From: Frondihabitans sp. 762G35
GTDB taxonomy: Bacteria > Actinomycetota > Actinomycetes > Actinomycetales > Microbacteriaceae
Assembly: GCF_002074055.1 (NCBI RefSeq)
Contig: NZ_CP014619.1
Coordinates: 1,302,001-1,366,000 of the forward strand
Direction: 5' to 3'
DNA: 64,000 nucleotides
Shown here: piece by piece, positions 17,842 through 26,426 of the stretch
How the letters are laid out: each line of letters begins with the position of its first letter
Numbering within the stretch: the stretch's first letter is position 1
Program-made: the position numbers and the translations under genes
The notes under the pieces: model-generated
Database searches by the model: none
The model's input: only the letters and a program-made list of their open reading frames with translations
What the model was told of the DNA's origin: nothing

Positions 17842-18429
17842 GTGCGGACGCTCGTCGCGCTCGTCTTCAACTACTCCCTCAACGGCCTCCTCGCCGACGA
17901 GGGCACCGACTTCTACCGGTTCTGCTTCGAGCTCCTCGACCGGCACGGCGGACCCGACCACGACGACGCGTCGCTCGACTTCCTCCGCACCGCGGACGCC
18001 CACCTCATGGGCAGGAGCGCGTACGAGGGGATGGCCGCGAACCTGCCGCAGGCGACGGACCACCCGTGGTCGGCGATCATGAACGCGGCCCCGAAGATCG
18101 TCTTCTCGACGACCCTCGACAGGGCGGACTGGGAGAACACGATGATCGTGTCCGGCGGCACGTCGGAGGAGGTCGAGCGGATCCGCGACGGCGGCGACGG
18201 CCACGTCGTCGTGTGGGGCGGCGTCCGCCTCTGGCGCTCCCTCATGAGGCTCGACCTCATCGACGAGTTCGCCATCGGGCTCCACCCCTACGTCACGAAC
18301 GAGGGCACGGTCCTCTTCGATGACGTTCCCGACGACTACCGACTCCTGCGCGTCTCCAGCGACGCCACCGGTCCGGGAGTCCTCGAACTGCGCTACCGCC
18401 GCGACCGCGGACCGTCGGCGACCCGCTGA
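17842..18429 (+). CDS. RibD C-terminal domain / DHFR-like reductase
   Basis: About 195 residues of the RibD_C family, stand-alone NADPH-dependent reductases with a dihydrofolate-reductase fold. Seen are LVALVFNYSLNGLLA at the N-terminus, AHLMGRSAYEGMA, and HVVVWGGVRLWRSLMRLDLIDE, the cofactor-binding region. The substrate is unknown and most relatives are uncharacterised. The GTG start follows the VOC gene closely. Its 3' end overlaps the oppositely oriented aminotransferase gene by 37 bp inside a short tandem repeat. Confidence 0.83.
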   Translation: MRTLVALVFNYSLNGLLADEGTDFYRFCFELLDRHGGPDHDDASLDFLRTADAHLMGRSAYEGMAANLPQATDHPWSAIMNAAPKIVFSTTLDRADWENTMIVSGGTSEEVERIRDGGDGHVVVWGGVRLWRSLMRLDLIDEFAIGLHPYVTNEGTVLFDDVPDDYRLLRVSSDATGPGVLELRYRRDRGPSATR

Positions 18430-19664
18430 CCCTCGGCGGCCCGCTGACCCTCGGCGGCCCGCTGACCGTCGGCGACGTCGGCCCGGGCCGCCCCGAGGCC
18501 CGCGACGAAGACACCGAGCCGACGCAGCCCCTCCGCGAGCGTCTCGCGCGAGGCGGCGTAGGAGAGCCTCACGTGCGAGTCGGCCGTCGAGAAGCCGAAG
18601 TCGCGCCCCGGCGTGAGCGCCACGTGCGCCTCGTGGAGCGCGCGCTCGCAGAACTCCCACGACGAGATCCCGGTGCCGGTGACGTCGAAGTAGACGTAGA
18701 ACGCGCCGTCGGGGACGACCGGAACCGGCAGCCCGATGCGCGAGAGGCCGTCGAGGACGAGCGCCCGCCGGGCGAGCAGTTCGAGACGACGCTCCTCGGA
18801 GAGCGCGAGCGACTCCGGCGTGAAGCACGCCAGCGCCGCCTGCTGCGCGGGGGAGGAGGCGCAGAGGAAGTAGTTCGTCGCGAGCTTCTCGACGGCGGGC
18901 AGGAGAGCCTCGGGCAGGATGCACCAGCCCAACCGCCACCCGGTCATGCCGAAGTACTTCGAGAAGCTGTTGATCACGATGGCGTCCGGGTCGACGCCGA
19001 GCACCGAGCGCTGGGGGGTCCCGTCGGGAGCGTGGTCGCCCAGGTCGAGGTAGATCTCGTCGACGATCCGCCACAGCCCGAGCGACCGGGCCTCGGCGCA
19101 CACGGCCTCCAGCTCGGCGAAGGGGATCGACGTGCCGGTGGGGTTCGACGGGGTCGCGATCATGACCGCGGTGGTGGCGTCGGTGACGGCCTCCCGCATA
19201 CCCCGCAGGTCGAGCTGGTAGCGGGTCTCCGGCGACGACGCGACCGCGCGGATCCTGCCCCCGAAGGTCTCCACGAGCTGGCGGTTGCACGGGTACGAGG
19301 GATCGGCCAGGATCACCTCGCTCCCCGGGTCGACGGTCGCCGACAGCACGAGCAGGAGCGCGGCCGATGCCCCCGACGTGATGACGATGCGCGCCGGGTC
19401 GACCTCGACGCCGTGCCGGTCCCGGTAGAACCCGGAGATCGCCCGACGGAGCGCGGGCAGGCCGAGAGCCGAGGTGTAGGGCAGGGGCCGCCCGTCCATC
19501 ACCTCGCGCATCGCCGCCCGGACCGCGGGTGGCGCACCGAAGTCGGGCTCGCCGATGCTGAGCTTGACGACGTCGTGCCCCTCGGCCTCGAGGTCGGCGG
19601 CCTGCTGGCCGAATGCCATGGCGTGGAACGGCTCCACGTTCCGCGCTCGCTGGGACAGCTTCAC
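18393..19664 (-). CDS. PLP-dependent aminotransferase, class I/II
   Basis: A fold-type I aminotransferase of 423 residues. Seen are KLSIGEPDFGAPP near the N-terminus, TSGASAALLLVL (phosphate-binding), TPSNPTG, the Asp-x-x-Tyr pair DEIYLDL, and the PLP lysine in INSFSKYFGMTGWRLGW. The sequence resembles aspartate/alanine-type enzymes; exact substrate undetermined. The C-terminus carries roughly 30 extra residues with a GQRAAE-type six-residue repeat, coded by an 18-bp DNA repeat that overlaps the convergent gene. The GTG start has GGAAG about ten bases upstream. Divergent from the AlaDH-family gene. Confidence 0.88.
   Translation of the reverse strand: MKLSQRARNVEPFHAMAFGQQAADLEAEGHDVVKLSIGEPDFGAPPAVRAAMREVMDGRPLPYTSALGLPALRRAISGFYRDRHGVEVDPARIVITSGASAALLLVLSATVDPGSEVILADPSYPCNRQLVETFGGRIRAVASSPETRYQLDLRGMREAVTDATTAVMIATPSNPTGTSIPFAELEAVCAEARSLGLWRIVDEIYLDLGDHAPDGTPQRSVLGVDPDAIVINSFSKYFGMTGWRLGWCILPEALLPAVEKLATNYFLCASSPAQQAALACFTPESLALSEERRLELLARRALVLDGLSRIGLPVPVVPDGAFYVYFDVTGTGISSWEFCERALHEAHVALTPGRDFGFSTADSHVRLSYAASRETLAEGLRRLGVFVAGLGAARADVADGQRAAEGQRAAEGQRVADGPRSRR
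18410..18475. repeat. 18-bp tandem repeat across a convergent gene overlap
   Basis: Three adjacent 18-bp units (CCCGCTGACCCTCGGCGG at 18422 and 18440, a slightly changed copy at 18458) follow a partial unit at 18410-18421. Each unit contains CGCTGA; the first of these is the stop of the RibD-like gene, and on the other strand the array codes the repeated tail of the aminotransferase. Because 18 is a multiple of three, copy changes keep the aminotransferase frame. Confidence 0.9.
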
Positions 19665-19753
19665 CGCGTGCTCACTTCCGGTCGGGACGGGCGGTGCGGG
19701 CGGGATCCGGGTGGGATCCGGCCGACCGGTGATCGCACCGCGCGCTCGCCGCC

Positions 19754-19759
19754 TAGAGT
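19754..19759 (+). promoter_or_regulatory. Candidate -10 box for a leaderless AlaDH-family mRNA
   Basis: TAGAGT ends five bases before the ATG at 19765, and no ribosome-binding site lies between them. Transcription would start at or next to the ATG, giving a leaderless message as is common in actinobacteria. No convincing -35 box is seen. Confidence 0.45.
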
Positions 19760-19764
19760 CCAGT

Positions 19765-20958
19765 ATGAGCGAAACCGAAACGACGCCCGCGCTGCTGCTC
19801 CTCGGAGTCCTCGCCACGTCCCGCAAGGTGGACGAGAGGCGCGTCCCGATCCATCCCGCGCACTTCGAACGGATCGACGCCGACCTCCGGGCGAAGATGA
19901 TCCTCGAGCGCGGCTACGGCACCCGCTTCGGCATCGGCGACGACGAGCTGGAGCCGCTGGTCGGGGTGATGGCGGACCGCGACGAGATCATCGCGCGCGC
20001 GGACGTCGTGCTCCTGCCCAAGCCGCAGGCCTCCGACCTCGAGGATCTCCGCGACGGACAGACGCTCTGGGGCTGGCCGCACTGCGTGCAGGACCGCGCG
20101 ATCACCCAGCTCGCCATCGACAAGAGGCTCACCCTGATCGCCTGGGAGGCAATGAACCACTGGCAGGCCGACGGCGGCTTCGGGCTGCACGTCTTCCACA
20201 AGAACAACGAGCTCGCCGGCTACTGCTCCGTCCTGCACGCCCTCCAGCTCTGCGGGTCGACGGGTGATTACGGCCGCCGCCTCAGCGCCGTCGTGATCGG
20301 CTTCGGGGCGACGGCGCGCGGCGCGGTGACAGCCCTCAACGCGCACGGCGTCCACGACGTCCGGGTGCTCACCAACCGGGGGATCGCCGCGGTCGGATCC
20401 CCGATCCCGTCGGTCGACATCATCACGTTCGAGCACGACCCCGCCGCGCCCTTCGCGAGCACGGTCCACGCGGAGGACGGCCCGGTGCCGCTCGCCCCGT
20501 ACCTCGCCCAGAACGACATCGTCGTCAACTGCACCCTGCAGGATCCGAACGCCCCCCTCACCTACCTCCGCACCGAGGACCTCGGGGCGTTCCGACCCGG
20601 AAGCCTCATCGTCGACGTGTCCATCGACGAGGGGATGGGCTTCTCCTGGGCCCGAGCGACGACGTTCGCCGACCCGATGTTCACCGTCGGCGAGACGACG
20701 AACTACTACGCGGTCGACCACAGCCCGTCGCTGCTCTGGAACTCGACCTCCTGGGAGATCAGCGAGGCGCTGATGCCCTTCCTCCGCACCGTGATGGAGG
20801 GGCCGTCCTCGTGGAGCGCCTCGGAGACGATCGACCGCGCGGTCGAGATCGAGTCCGGCCGGGTCCGCAACGACGCGATCCTGACCTTCCAGGGCCGCAG
20901 CGCCGACTACCCCCACGCGGCAGCCGGCGTCCACGAGGCCGGTATCCTCGAGGGGTGA
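19765..20958 (+). CDS. Alanine dehydrogenase/PNT-family oxidoreductase, N5-(carboxyethyl)ornithine synthase-like
   Basis: A protein of 397 residues with the AlaDH/PNT architecture. The N-terminal domain opens with ATSRKVDERRVPIHPAHF and has the substrate Lys/His region VVLLPKPQ; the nucleotide-binding domain is AVVIGFGATARGAVTALNAHG. Length and several motifs (LWGWPHCVQD, AWEAMNHW) fit the N5-(carboxyethyl)ornithine synthase-like branch better than true alanine dehydrogenases, but specificity is not proven. No ribosome site precedes the ATG. A small membrane protein gene follows after 16 bp. Confidence 0.8.
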   Translation: MSETETTPALLLLGVLATSRKVDERRVPIHPAHFERIDADLRAKMILERGYGTRFGIGDDELEPLVGVMADRDEIIARADVVLLPKPQASDLEDLRDGQTLWGWPHCVQDRAITQLAIDKRLTLIAWEAMNHWQADGGFGLHVFHKNNELAGYCSVLHALQLCGSTGDYGRRLSAVVIGFGATARGAVTALNAHGVHDVRVLTNRGIAAVGSPIPSVDIITFEHDPAAPFASTVHAEDGPVPLAPYLAQNDIVVNCTLQDPNAPLTYLRTEDLGAFRPGSLIVDVSIDEGMGFSWARATTFADPMFTVGETTNYYAVDHSPSLLWNSTSWEISEALMPFLRTVMEGPSSWSASETIDRAVEIESGRVRNDAILTFQGRSADYPHAAAGVHEAGILEG

Positions 20959-20974
20959 AGCAGGAGCCCCGCGC

Positions 20975-21379
20975 GTGAGCGACGACGACCAGCGCCCCGC
21001 GCGGCCGGTCACGTCGATGTCGCTCCGCGCCGAGCGGCTCCGCGCGAGCATGGCCAGGGCCGCCGGGTCCCAGCCGCACCGGGACGACCCCGGCCTCTCC
21101 GCGCCGCGCCGGCCCCCGCTCGCCCGCGCCGACCAGAACCGCTGGGCCGTCGCCGCCCTCGCCGTGGGCATCGTCGCCGTGCTCCTCAACCCCGTCTACC
21201 TCACCTGCGCCGCCGGCCTCGCGCTCTCGCTCCTCGGGCTCCGGCGGGCGAGAGCGCTCCGCGCTCGCGGCGTCCTGCCCGGCGGGCGCTCCCTGGCGCG
21301 CTGGGGGCTGGGGCTGTCGCTCTTCGCCGCCGCCCAGTTCACCTTCTACCTCGTCGTCGCACCCCTCCTCGGCCGGTGA
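20975..21379 (+). CDS. Small two-helix membrane protein (DUF4190-like)
   Basis: A protein of 134 residues. The first 60 are polar and Arg/Pro-rich; two hydrophobic segments follow (AVAALAVGIVAVLLNPVYL and the C-terminal LGLSLFAAAQFTFYLVV), separated by ALSLLGLRRARALRARG. This layout resembles actinobacterial DUF4190-type proteins of unknown role. CAGGAG lies ahead of the GTG start. Likely co-transcribed with the AlaDH-family gene. Confidence 0.65.
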   Translation: MSDDDQRPARPVTSMSLRAERLRASMARAAGSQPHRDDPGLSAPRRPPLARADQNRWAVAALAVGIVAVLLNPVYLTCAAGLALSLLGLRRARALRARGVLPGGRSLARWGLGLSLFAAAQFTFYLVVAPLLGR

Positions 21380-21422
21380 CACACGGCGTCGTCGGCGCCC
21401 CGAACGTGGCAAGCTCGATCCC

Positions 21423-22322
21423 GTGACCATCCACGGACCCGCCGACGGCTGGGTCGTCGCGCCCGACGGCCGGAAGTTCTGGGGGCGGGCGGGAGCCGCC
21501 GGCCTCCTCGTCGTCGACGAACGCGACCGCGTCCTCCTGCAGCACCGGGTCGAGTGGAGCCACTTCGGCGGCACCTGGGGCATCCCCGGGGGTGCCCGGC
21601 AGTTCGACGAGTCCGCCGTCGACGGAGCCCTGCGCGAGAGCGCCGAGGAGGCGGCCGTCCCGCCGGAGGCGCTCCGACTCGTCTTCACGAGCGTGGTCGA
21701 CCTCGACGTGTGGACCTACACGACCGTCGTCGCCCGGGCGACCCGCGCTTTCGAGCCGGTCATCTCCGACGGCGAGAGCGAGGCCCTCACCTGGGTGCCC
21801 TGGCACGAGGTCGACTCGCTGCCGCTCCACCCCGGGTTCGCCGCGACCTGGCCGCGGCTCGGCCGGACCCTCCGGGAGCCCCTCCACCTCGTCGTCGACG
21901 CCGCGAACGTCGTCGGATCGAGGCCGGACGGCTGGTGGCGCGATCGCGCCGGAGCCACCGACCGGCTGGCCTCGTCGCTCGGCCGTCTCGCCGAGACGGG
22001 CGTCCGCGCCTCCGACTTCGGCCGCCCCGGCGACGAGGTCGAGACCTGGTGGCCGGAGGTGACGCTCGTCGTCGAGGGGAAGGCCACGGCCGCGCAGGAG
22101 CCGCCCCTCGCGTCGCGCCTCGACCTCCGTCGTGCGGAGGCCGACGGCGACCAGGCGATCGTCGACCACGTCCGGGCGCTCGGCGGGGCCCCTTCCGGCC
22201 CCGGGCCGCTCGTCACGGTGGTGACGGCCGACCGCGGCCTCGCGTCGCGCGTGGAGGCGCTCGGGGCGCGGGTCGTCGGTCCGCGCATCCTGCTCGAGAG
22301 CCTCGACGGCCTCGGCGCCTGA
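21423..22322 (+). CDS. Nudix hydrolase fused to a NYN/PIN-like domain
   Basis: A protein of 299 residues made of two enzymes. Residues about 20-145 are a Nudix domain; the Nudix box is G(A)RQFDESAVDGALRESAEEAAV, with a RESAEE core close to REUXEE. Residues about 155-299 form a second domain beginning HLVVDAANVVGSRPDGWWRDR and ending VVTADRGLASRVEALGARVVG, the acidic pattern of NYN/PIN-like RNases. In many actinobacteria such a domain occurs as a separate small protein, so this is a fusion coupling nucleotide clean-up and RNA cleavage by inference. GTG start. Confidence 0.82.
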   Translation: MTIHGPADGWVVAPDGRKFWGRAGAAGLLVVDERDRVLLQHRVEWSHFGGTWGIPGGARQFDESAVDGALRESAEEAAVPPEALRLVFTSVVDLDVWTYTTVVARATRAFEPVISDGESEALTWVPWHEVDSLPLHPGFAATWPRLGRTLREPLHLVVDAANVVGSRPDGWWRDRAGATDRLASSLGRLAETGVRASDFGRPGDEVETWWPEVTLVVEGKATAAQEPPLASRLDLRRAEADGDQAIVDHVRALGGAPSGPGPLVTVVTADRGLASRVEALGARVVGPRILLESLDGLGA

Positions 22323-22403
22323 CGTCGGCTCTCCGTCGCCGGATGCCGGGCTCGTCCAGCACAGCCGGGTAGGGCGAGAAGCACGGGGTACCCCCGACGC
22401 ACG

Positions 22404-22440
22404 GAACGCCGGCCACCCGCGAGGCGGGCGACCGGCGTTC
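22404..22440. terminator. Bidirectional hairpin terminator
   Basis: GAACGCCGG (22404-22412) pairs perfectly with CCGGCGTTC (22432-22440), with an inner CCCGC/GCGGG stem. It lies between the convergent Nudix and HtrA genes and can serve both. A T-run is lacking on both sides, as often in high-GC actinobacteria. Confidence 0.75.
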
Positions 22441-22452
22441 GTCGTCGTCGGA

Positions 22453-24102
22453 TCAGGCGGCGGGACCGGATCCCAGCGTGACCGTCACCGTCTGGCTGGC
22501 GCCCGAGGAGTCGGTGTAGGTGATCGTCACGCGGTCGCCGACCTGGTGCGACCGGATGGCCGCGGTCAGGGCGGAGGCGTCCGCGACGGGCGTGCCGCCG
22601 ACGGCCGTGATGGTGTCGCCCGCGACGAGGCCGGCCTTGGCGGCGGCGCTCCCCGTGACGGTCCCGGCGATGGGGACCCCGGCCGTGGCCTGCGTGCCCG
22701 TGCCCTGACCGGAGCCGCTGCCCGACCCGCTGCCCGTCGACGCGATCTCCGCGCCGAGGAAGGCCGGGAGGCCGATGACGATGGTCGAACTCGACTCGCC
22801 CGCCGTGATCTTGTCGGCGATCGAGAGGGCGGTTGCGATCGGGATCGCGTATCCGGTCACGTCGGCGGTGCCCGAGGATGCGGCGGTCACGATGCCGATC
22901 ACCTTGCCGTCGGCGTTGCGGAGGGGACCTCCGGAGTCGCCCGAGACGACGTCGGCGCTGATCTCGATGAGGTTCGACAGCGACTCCTGCCCCGACCCCG
23001 AGTCGCTCTGGACCGTGATCGACTGCTTGGTCGCGAGGACGGTGCCCTTGGCGGTGACGAGGCTGCCGGTGCCCTCGGCGTTGCCGGTGGAGTGCACCTG
23101 GTCGCCGGACGCGACACTCGCGGACTTCGCGAACGACACGGTCTGGAGACCGCTGGCGTCCTGCAGCTTCAGCACGGCGACGTCGTTCGTGGCGTCGGTG
23201 CCGACCACGTCGGCGGTGTAGGTCTTGCCGGTCGACTCGACGGTGACCTGGATGCTGGTCGACCCCTGGACGACGTGGTTGTTCGTCAGGATCTCGCCGT
23301 CGCTCGTCATGATCATGCCGGTGCCCGCCGACTTGGAGGACTCGTCGTAGTTGAGGGTCGACACGATCGTGACCAGGCCGACCTTCTCGGCCGCGGTGGC
23401 AGCGGTCGCGTCGGTCGGGACGGTGCCCGTGCCCGAGCCGGAGCCGCCCGAGCCGCTGCCGCCCTGGCCGCCGCCGAACGTCCCCGTGCCGCCCTGGCCG
23501 TAGCCGTAGCCGCCGAAGGAGCCGCCGCCCGAACCGCTGCCGGGGATCTGGAGCGTCTGCGTCTGACCGGCGGCCAGCGCCTTCTCGGTGTTGTACTGCG
23601 CGAGGGCGTAGGCGCCGCCGGCGGAGGCGCCGGCGACGAGGAGGCCCGCCGCCGCGATTCCGGTGATCGCCAGCCAGCGCTTCGAGCGCCGGGGGGTGCC
23701 GCCGAAAGCCGGCGGGACCTCGCCGGGCCGCGAGGAGCCGCTCTGCGCGGCCGTGGCGTAGTCCGAGGATCCCGGGTGCGCGGATCCGGACGGGTCGTAC
23801 GCCTGGTAGTCGTCGTTGCTGGTGACGAGGTGAACGGGCTTGCCACCCGTGATGTAAGGCAGGGTGTGGGCCGTCGGGGCGGGTCGGGTCGGCTCGCCGT
23901 CCGGAACGCTCGTGGCGGACTCGCCGCTCGCGGCCGGAGCCTCGTCGAAGAGCGGCTGGGGGACGGTCGGCTGGTCGTCGGCGCTCGTGGGCCGGGCCTC
24001 AGCGCTGTCGGGCGCAGGGGACGACGGTGTCGTGCGCTCGTCGCCCGCTCCGTCGTTCTCGGGAGAACCGGAGACGCCGTGGGGGTGTGTGCTGTCGTTC
24101 AT
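22453..24102 (-). CDS. HtrA/DegP-like trypsin-type serine protease with PDZ domain
   Basis: A protein of 549 residues. A long cytoplasmic Pro/Ser/Thr-rich region (about 1-140) precedes one membrane helix (RWLAITGIAAAGLLVAGASA), then a Gly/Ser-rich linker. The extracellular protease domain has a complete triad: His in LTNNHVV, Asp in TNDVAVL and Ser in SGDSGGPL. A C-terminal PDZ domain contains AGLVAGDTITAVGG. Family role: envelope protein quality control. The low-complexity Gly stretch (about 190-235) is unusually long. Divergent from garA with about 175 bp between them. Confidence 0.93.
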   Translation of the reverse strand: MNDSTHPHGVSGSPENDGAGDERTTPSSPAPDSAEARPTSADDQPTVPQPLFDEAPAASGESATSVPDGEPTRPAPTAHTLPYITGGKPVHLVTSNDDYQAYDPSGSAHPGSSDYATAAQSGSSRPGEVPPAFGGTPRRSKRWLAITGIAAAGLLVAGASAGGAYALAQYNTEKALAAGQTQTLQIPGSGSGGGSFGGYGYGQGGTGTFGGGQGGSGSGGSGSGTGTVPTDATAATAAEKVGLVTIVSTLNYDESSKSAGTGMIMTSDGEILTNNHVVQGSTSIQVTVESTGKTYTADVVGTDATNDVAVLKLQDASGLQTVSFAKSASVASGDQVHSTGNAEGTGSLVTAKGTVLATKQSITVQSDSGSGQESLSNLIEISADVVSGDSGGPLRNADGKVIGIVTAASSGTADVTGYAIPIATALSIADKITAGESSSTIVIGLPAFLGAEIASTGSGSGSGSGQGTGTQATAGVPIAGTVTGSAAAKAGLVAGDTITAVGGTPVADASALTAAIRSHQVGDRVTITYTDSSGASQTVTVTLGSGPAA

Positions 24103-24226
24103 GAGGGCCTTCCTGGGGCTGTGCGGTGACGTGTGTCCATGAAAGGCGCGCCGCCAGAGAAATCCCTATGACGAGTCTGAGCGCCGGTGGTGAAGAAGGT
24201 AATAACCAGCTAGAGACAAATCCGTG

Positions 24227-24255
24227 CTGACCCCCGGTAACGATTCCGCTACGCT
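24227..24255 (+). promoter_or_regulatory. Candidate promoter of garA
   Basis: CTGACC (24227-24232) and TACGCT (24250-24255) are separated by exactly 17 bp, matching the SigA-type TTGACN/TANNNT pattern. The predicted start of transcription, about 24262, leaves a short leader carrying AGGAGG ahead of the garA ATG. Confidence 0.6.
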
Positions 24256-24277
24256 TGGGGGCCACAGGAGGTCCACG

Positions 24278-24766
24278 ATGGCAGAGCACGCCACCCCGGC
24301 TAATGGCGCCGGGGCGCCCCACGAAGGCGCCCACCACGAGGTCGACACGACCCTCAGCTTCAACGAGGAGTTCCAGGCCCAGCTCGCCGCCCTCGAGGGC
24401 GGAGTGTCGACCGACGAGCGCGAGGCCGTTTCGGCCCTCCCGTCCGGTTCGGCTCTCCTCGTGGTCCGTCGCGGCCCCAACATCGGGGCCCGCTTCCTGC
24501 TCGACGCCGACGTCACGCTCGCCGGTCGCCACCCCGACGCGGGCATCTTCCTCGACGACGTCACCGTGAGCCGTCGCCACGCGGAGTTCCACCGCCACGG
24601 CACGTCCTTCAGCGTCAAAGACCTCGGCTCCCTCAACGGCACCTACTTCGACGGTGTCCGCATCGACGAAGCGCTCCTCAGCGACGGCGCCGAGGTGCAG
24701 GTGGGCAAGTTCCGACTGACCTTCTACGCGTCGCGAGTCGATCTCGCCAACCTGGCGATCAAGTAG
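24278..24766 (+). CDS. garA: FHA-domain regulator GarA/OdhI
   Basis: A protein of 162 residues. In mycobacteria and corynebacteria GarA/OdhI binds and inhibits 2-oxoglutarate dehydrogenase until phosphorylated by Ser/Thr kinases. The N-terminal phosphorylation site is recognisable as VDTTLSFNEEF (ETTS in homologues), and the C-terminal FHA domain has ALLVVRRGPNIGARF, AGRHPDAGIFLDDVTVSRRH and DLGSLNGTY, the phosphopeptide-binding Arg, Ser, His and Asn being kept. AGGAGG precedes the ATG. The stop codon overlaps the next start by one base. A PASTA kinase encoded 12 kb away is a possible input. Confidence 0.93.
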   Translation: MAEHATPANGAGAPHEGAHHEVDTTLSFNEEFQAQLAALEGGVSTDEREAVSALPSGSALLVVRRGPNIGARFLLDADVTLAGRHPDAGIFLDDVTVSRRHAEFHRHGTSFSVKDLGSLNGTYFDGVRIDEALLSDGAEVQVGKFRLTFYASRVDLANLAIK

Positions 24767-25464
24767 TGCCTCGTGCACTCGCCCGGGCGTCTCACGCCCC
24801 GGGTGTCTCCGAGCTCTTGACCATCGGTCAGGTGCTCGCGCGTCTGAAGCCCGAGTTCCCGGACCTCAGCAACTCGAAGCTCCGGTTCCTCGAGGAGCGC
24901 CAGCTGGTGACCCCGGTGCGGACCGAATCCGGCTATCGCAAGTTCTCCGCCTCCGACGTCGAGCGACTCCGCTTCATCCTGGCGCTCCAGCGCGACCACT
25001 ACCTGCCGCTCAAGGTCATCCGCCAGCACCTCGACGACCTCGATGCCGGCCGTCCGTCGACGCTCCCCACGGGGACGGCACCGACCTCGATGCTGACGGG
25101 TGCCCGGCGCCTCAACCGCGAGGAGCTCCTCGCCGAGGCCGGTGCCAGCGCGGCGCTCCTCGACGACGCGATCGGCACCTCGCTCGTCCCGGCGGGCGAG
25201 TTCTTCGGCGACGAGGCCGTCCAGGTCGTCTCCGCGCTGGTCGAGCTCAAGAAGTCCGGCATCGAGCCGCGGCACCTGCGTGCCGTCCGCGCCGCCGCGG
25301 AACGCGAGATCGGCCTCATCGAGAGCGCCGTCGCTCCTGCCGCCCGACGTCGCGACGCGGCCGGTCGCGCGCGCGTGGCCGAGCTCGCCCGCGAGATCGC
25401 CGACCAGCTCGAGATCGTGCGCAGCAGCATCATTCGCTCCGAGATCGGCCGCCTCGAGTCGTAG
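24766..25464 (+). CDS. ftsR: MerR-family regulator FtsR (Rv1828-type)
   Basis: A protein of 232 residues. The MerR winged helix is at about residues 15-85 (LTIGQVLARLKPEFPDLSNSK, LRFLEERQLVTPVRTESGYR), followed by a long effector region with LNREELLAEAG. The garA-linked MerR protein is Rv1828 in M. tuberculosis and FtsR in C. glutamicum, where it activates ftsZ. Here ftsZ lies about 32 kb away in the same window. The GTG start overlaps the garA TAG by one base, so translation is coupled. The fit to FtsR rests on sequence plus context. Confidence 0.87.
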   Translation: MPRALARASHAPGVSELLTIGQVLARLKPEFPDLSNSKLRFLEERQLVTPVRTESGYRKFSASDVERLRFILALQRDHYLPLKVIRQHLDDLDAGRPSTLPTGTAPTSMLTGARRLNREELLAEAGASAALLDDAIGTSLVPAGEFFGDEAVQVVSALVELKKSGIEPRHLRAVRAAAEREIGLIESAVAPAARRRDAAGRARVAELAREIADQLEIVRSSIIRSEIGRLES

Positions 25465-25579
25465 ACTGCCGGAGGGGTCGAGCAATCTGATCGACACGCC
25501 GGACGACGAAGTCGAATGTCGCGAGGAGACCCCGGGGATGTGGGTACCGTTGACCCCGGTACAACCATCAACCCAGTGT

Positions 25580-25590
25580 TGAAACTTTCA
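25580..25590. promoter_or_regulatory. Perfect 11-bp palindrome upstream of the second MerR gene
   Basis: TGAAACTTTCA is an exact inverted repeat in the 214-bp gap between the two MerR genes, about 89 bp before the downstream start. A TTGACC box lies 25 bp upstream of it. A MerR-family operator is a reasonable guess; no protein is assigned. Confidence 0.4.
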
Positions 25591-25678
25591 CCGGTTTCGA
25601 CGGCATCCTGGGAGGCCGGTGTCGCTTCCGACACCGTGCCGGGGCGGGTCTCGAAGAATAACGCTTGGAAGGCATTCG

Positions 25679-26257
25679 ATGAGTGAGTCAGGTTCCCCCA
25701 CGGGTTCCCTCGATGACGGGCCCCGCGCCTCGTCCTCTGCCTACGGCGAAGAGCTTCTGTTCACCGACGGGATGGTCGAGCTCGAAGACGACCACGGCTA
25801 CCGCGGCACCGCCGCCGCCCGCGCCGCCGGCATCAGCTACCGCCAGCTCGACTACTGGGCCCGCACCGGCCTCGTCGAGCCCACCGTCCGCGGCGCCGCG
25901 GGCTCGGGCACGCAGCGCCTCTACGGCTTCCGCGACATCCTCGTGCTGAAGCTCGTCAAGCGCCTCCTCGACACCGGGATCTCCCTCCAGCAGATCCGCA
26001 CCGCCGTCAACCAGCTCCGCGAGTCCGGCGTCAACGACCTCGCCCAGACGACCCTCATGAGCGACGGCGCCTCCGTCTACCTCTGCACGTCCAACGACGA
26101 GGTCATCGACCTCGTCTCCCGCGGCCAGGGCGTCTTCGGCATCGCCGTCGGCAAGGTCCTCCGCGAGGTGGAGCACTCCCTCGTCGAACTCGACTCGACG
26201 CCCGCCGTCGACCCCGCCGACGAGCTCGCGGCCCGCAGGAGCACGCGCGCCAGCTGA
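25679..26257 (+). CDS. MerR-family regulator, Rv1830-type
   Basis: A protein of 192 residues. The MerR domain starts unusually late, near residue 40: YRGTAAARAAGISYRQLDYW, ARTGLVEPTVR, then QRLYGFRDILVLKLVKRLLDTGISL. The C-terminal part (ASVYLCTSNDEVIDLVSRGQGVFGIAVG) matches the mycobacterial Rv1830-type regulators found near garA. In M. tuberculosis Rv1829, a DUF151 nuclease, lies between the two MerR genes; nothing like it is present here. GGAAGG precedes the ATG. Confidence 0.87.
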   Translation: MSESGSPTGSLDDGPRASSSAYGEELLFTDGMVELEDDHGYRGTAAARAAGISYRQLDYWARTGLVEPTVRGAAGSGTQRLYGFRDILVLKLVKRLLDTGISLQQIRTAVNQLRESGVNDLAQTTLMSDGASVYLCTSNDEVIDLVSRGQGVFGIAVGKVLREVEHSLVELDSTPAVDPADELAARRSTRAS

Positions 26258-26426
26258 CGCCGCCGCGCGCCGCGCCACGGGCGCGTGTTGCTCGCGTGGC
26301 TCAACCGCGACCCCGCCCAGCCTCCGCGCCCCCCGTCCCCGCTTGCGAGTCCCGCCCTGCCCGTCCGACGCTTACTCAGGACGTGCCGTCGCTTCTCAGG
26401 AGTCGCCTTGCGGGTGGGGACCCATT

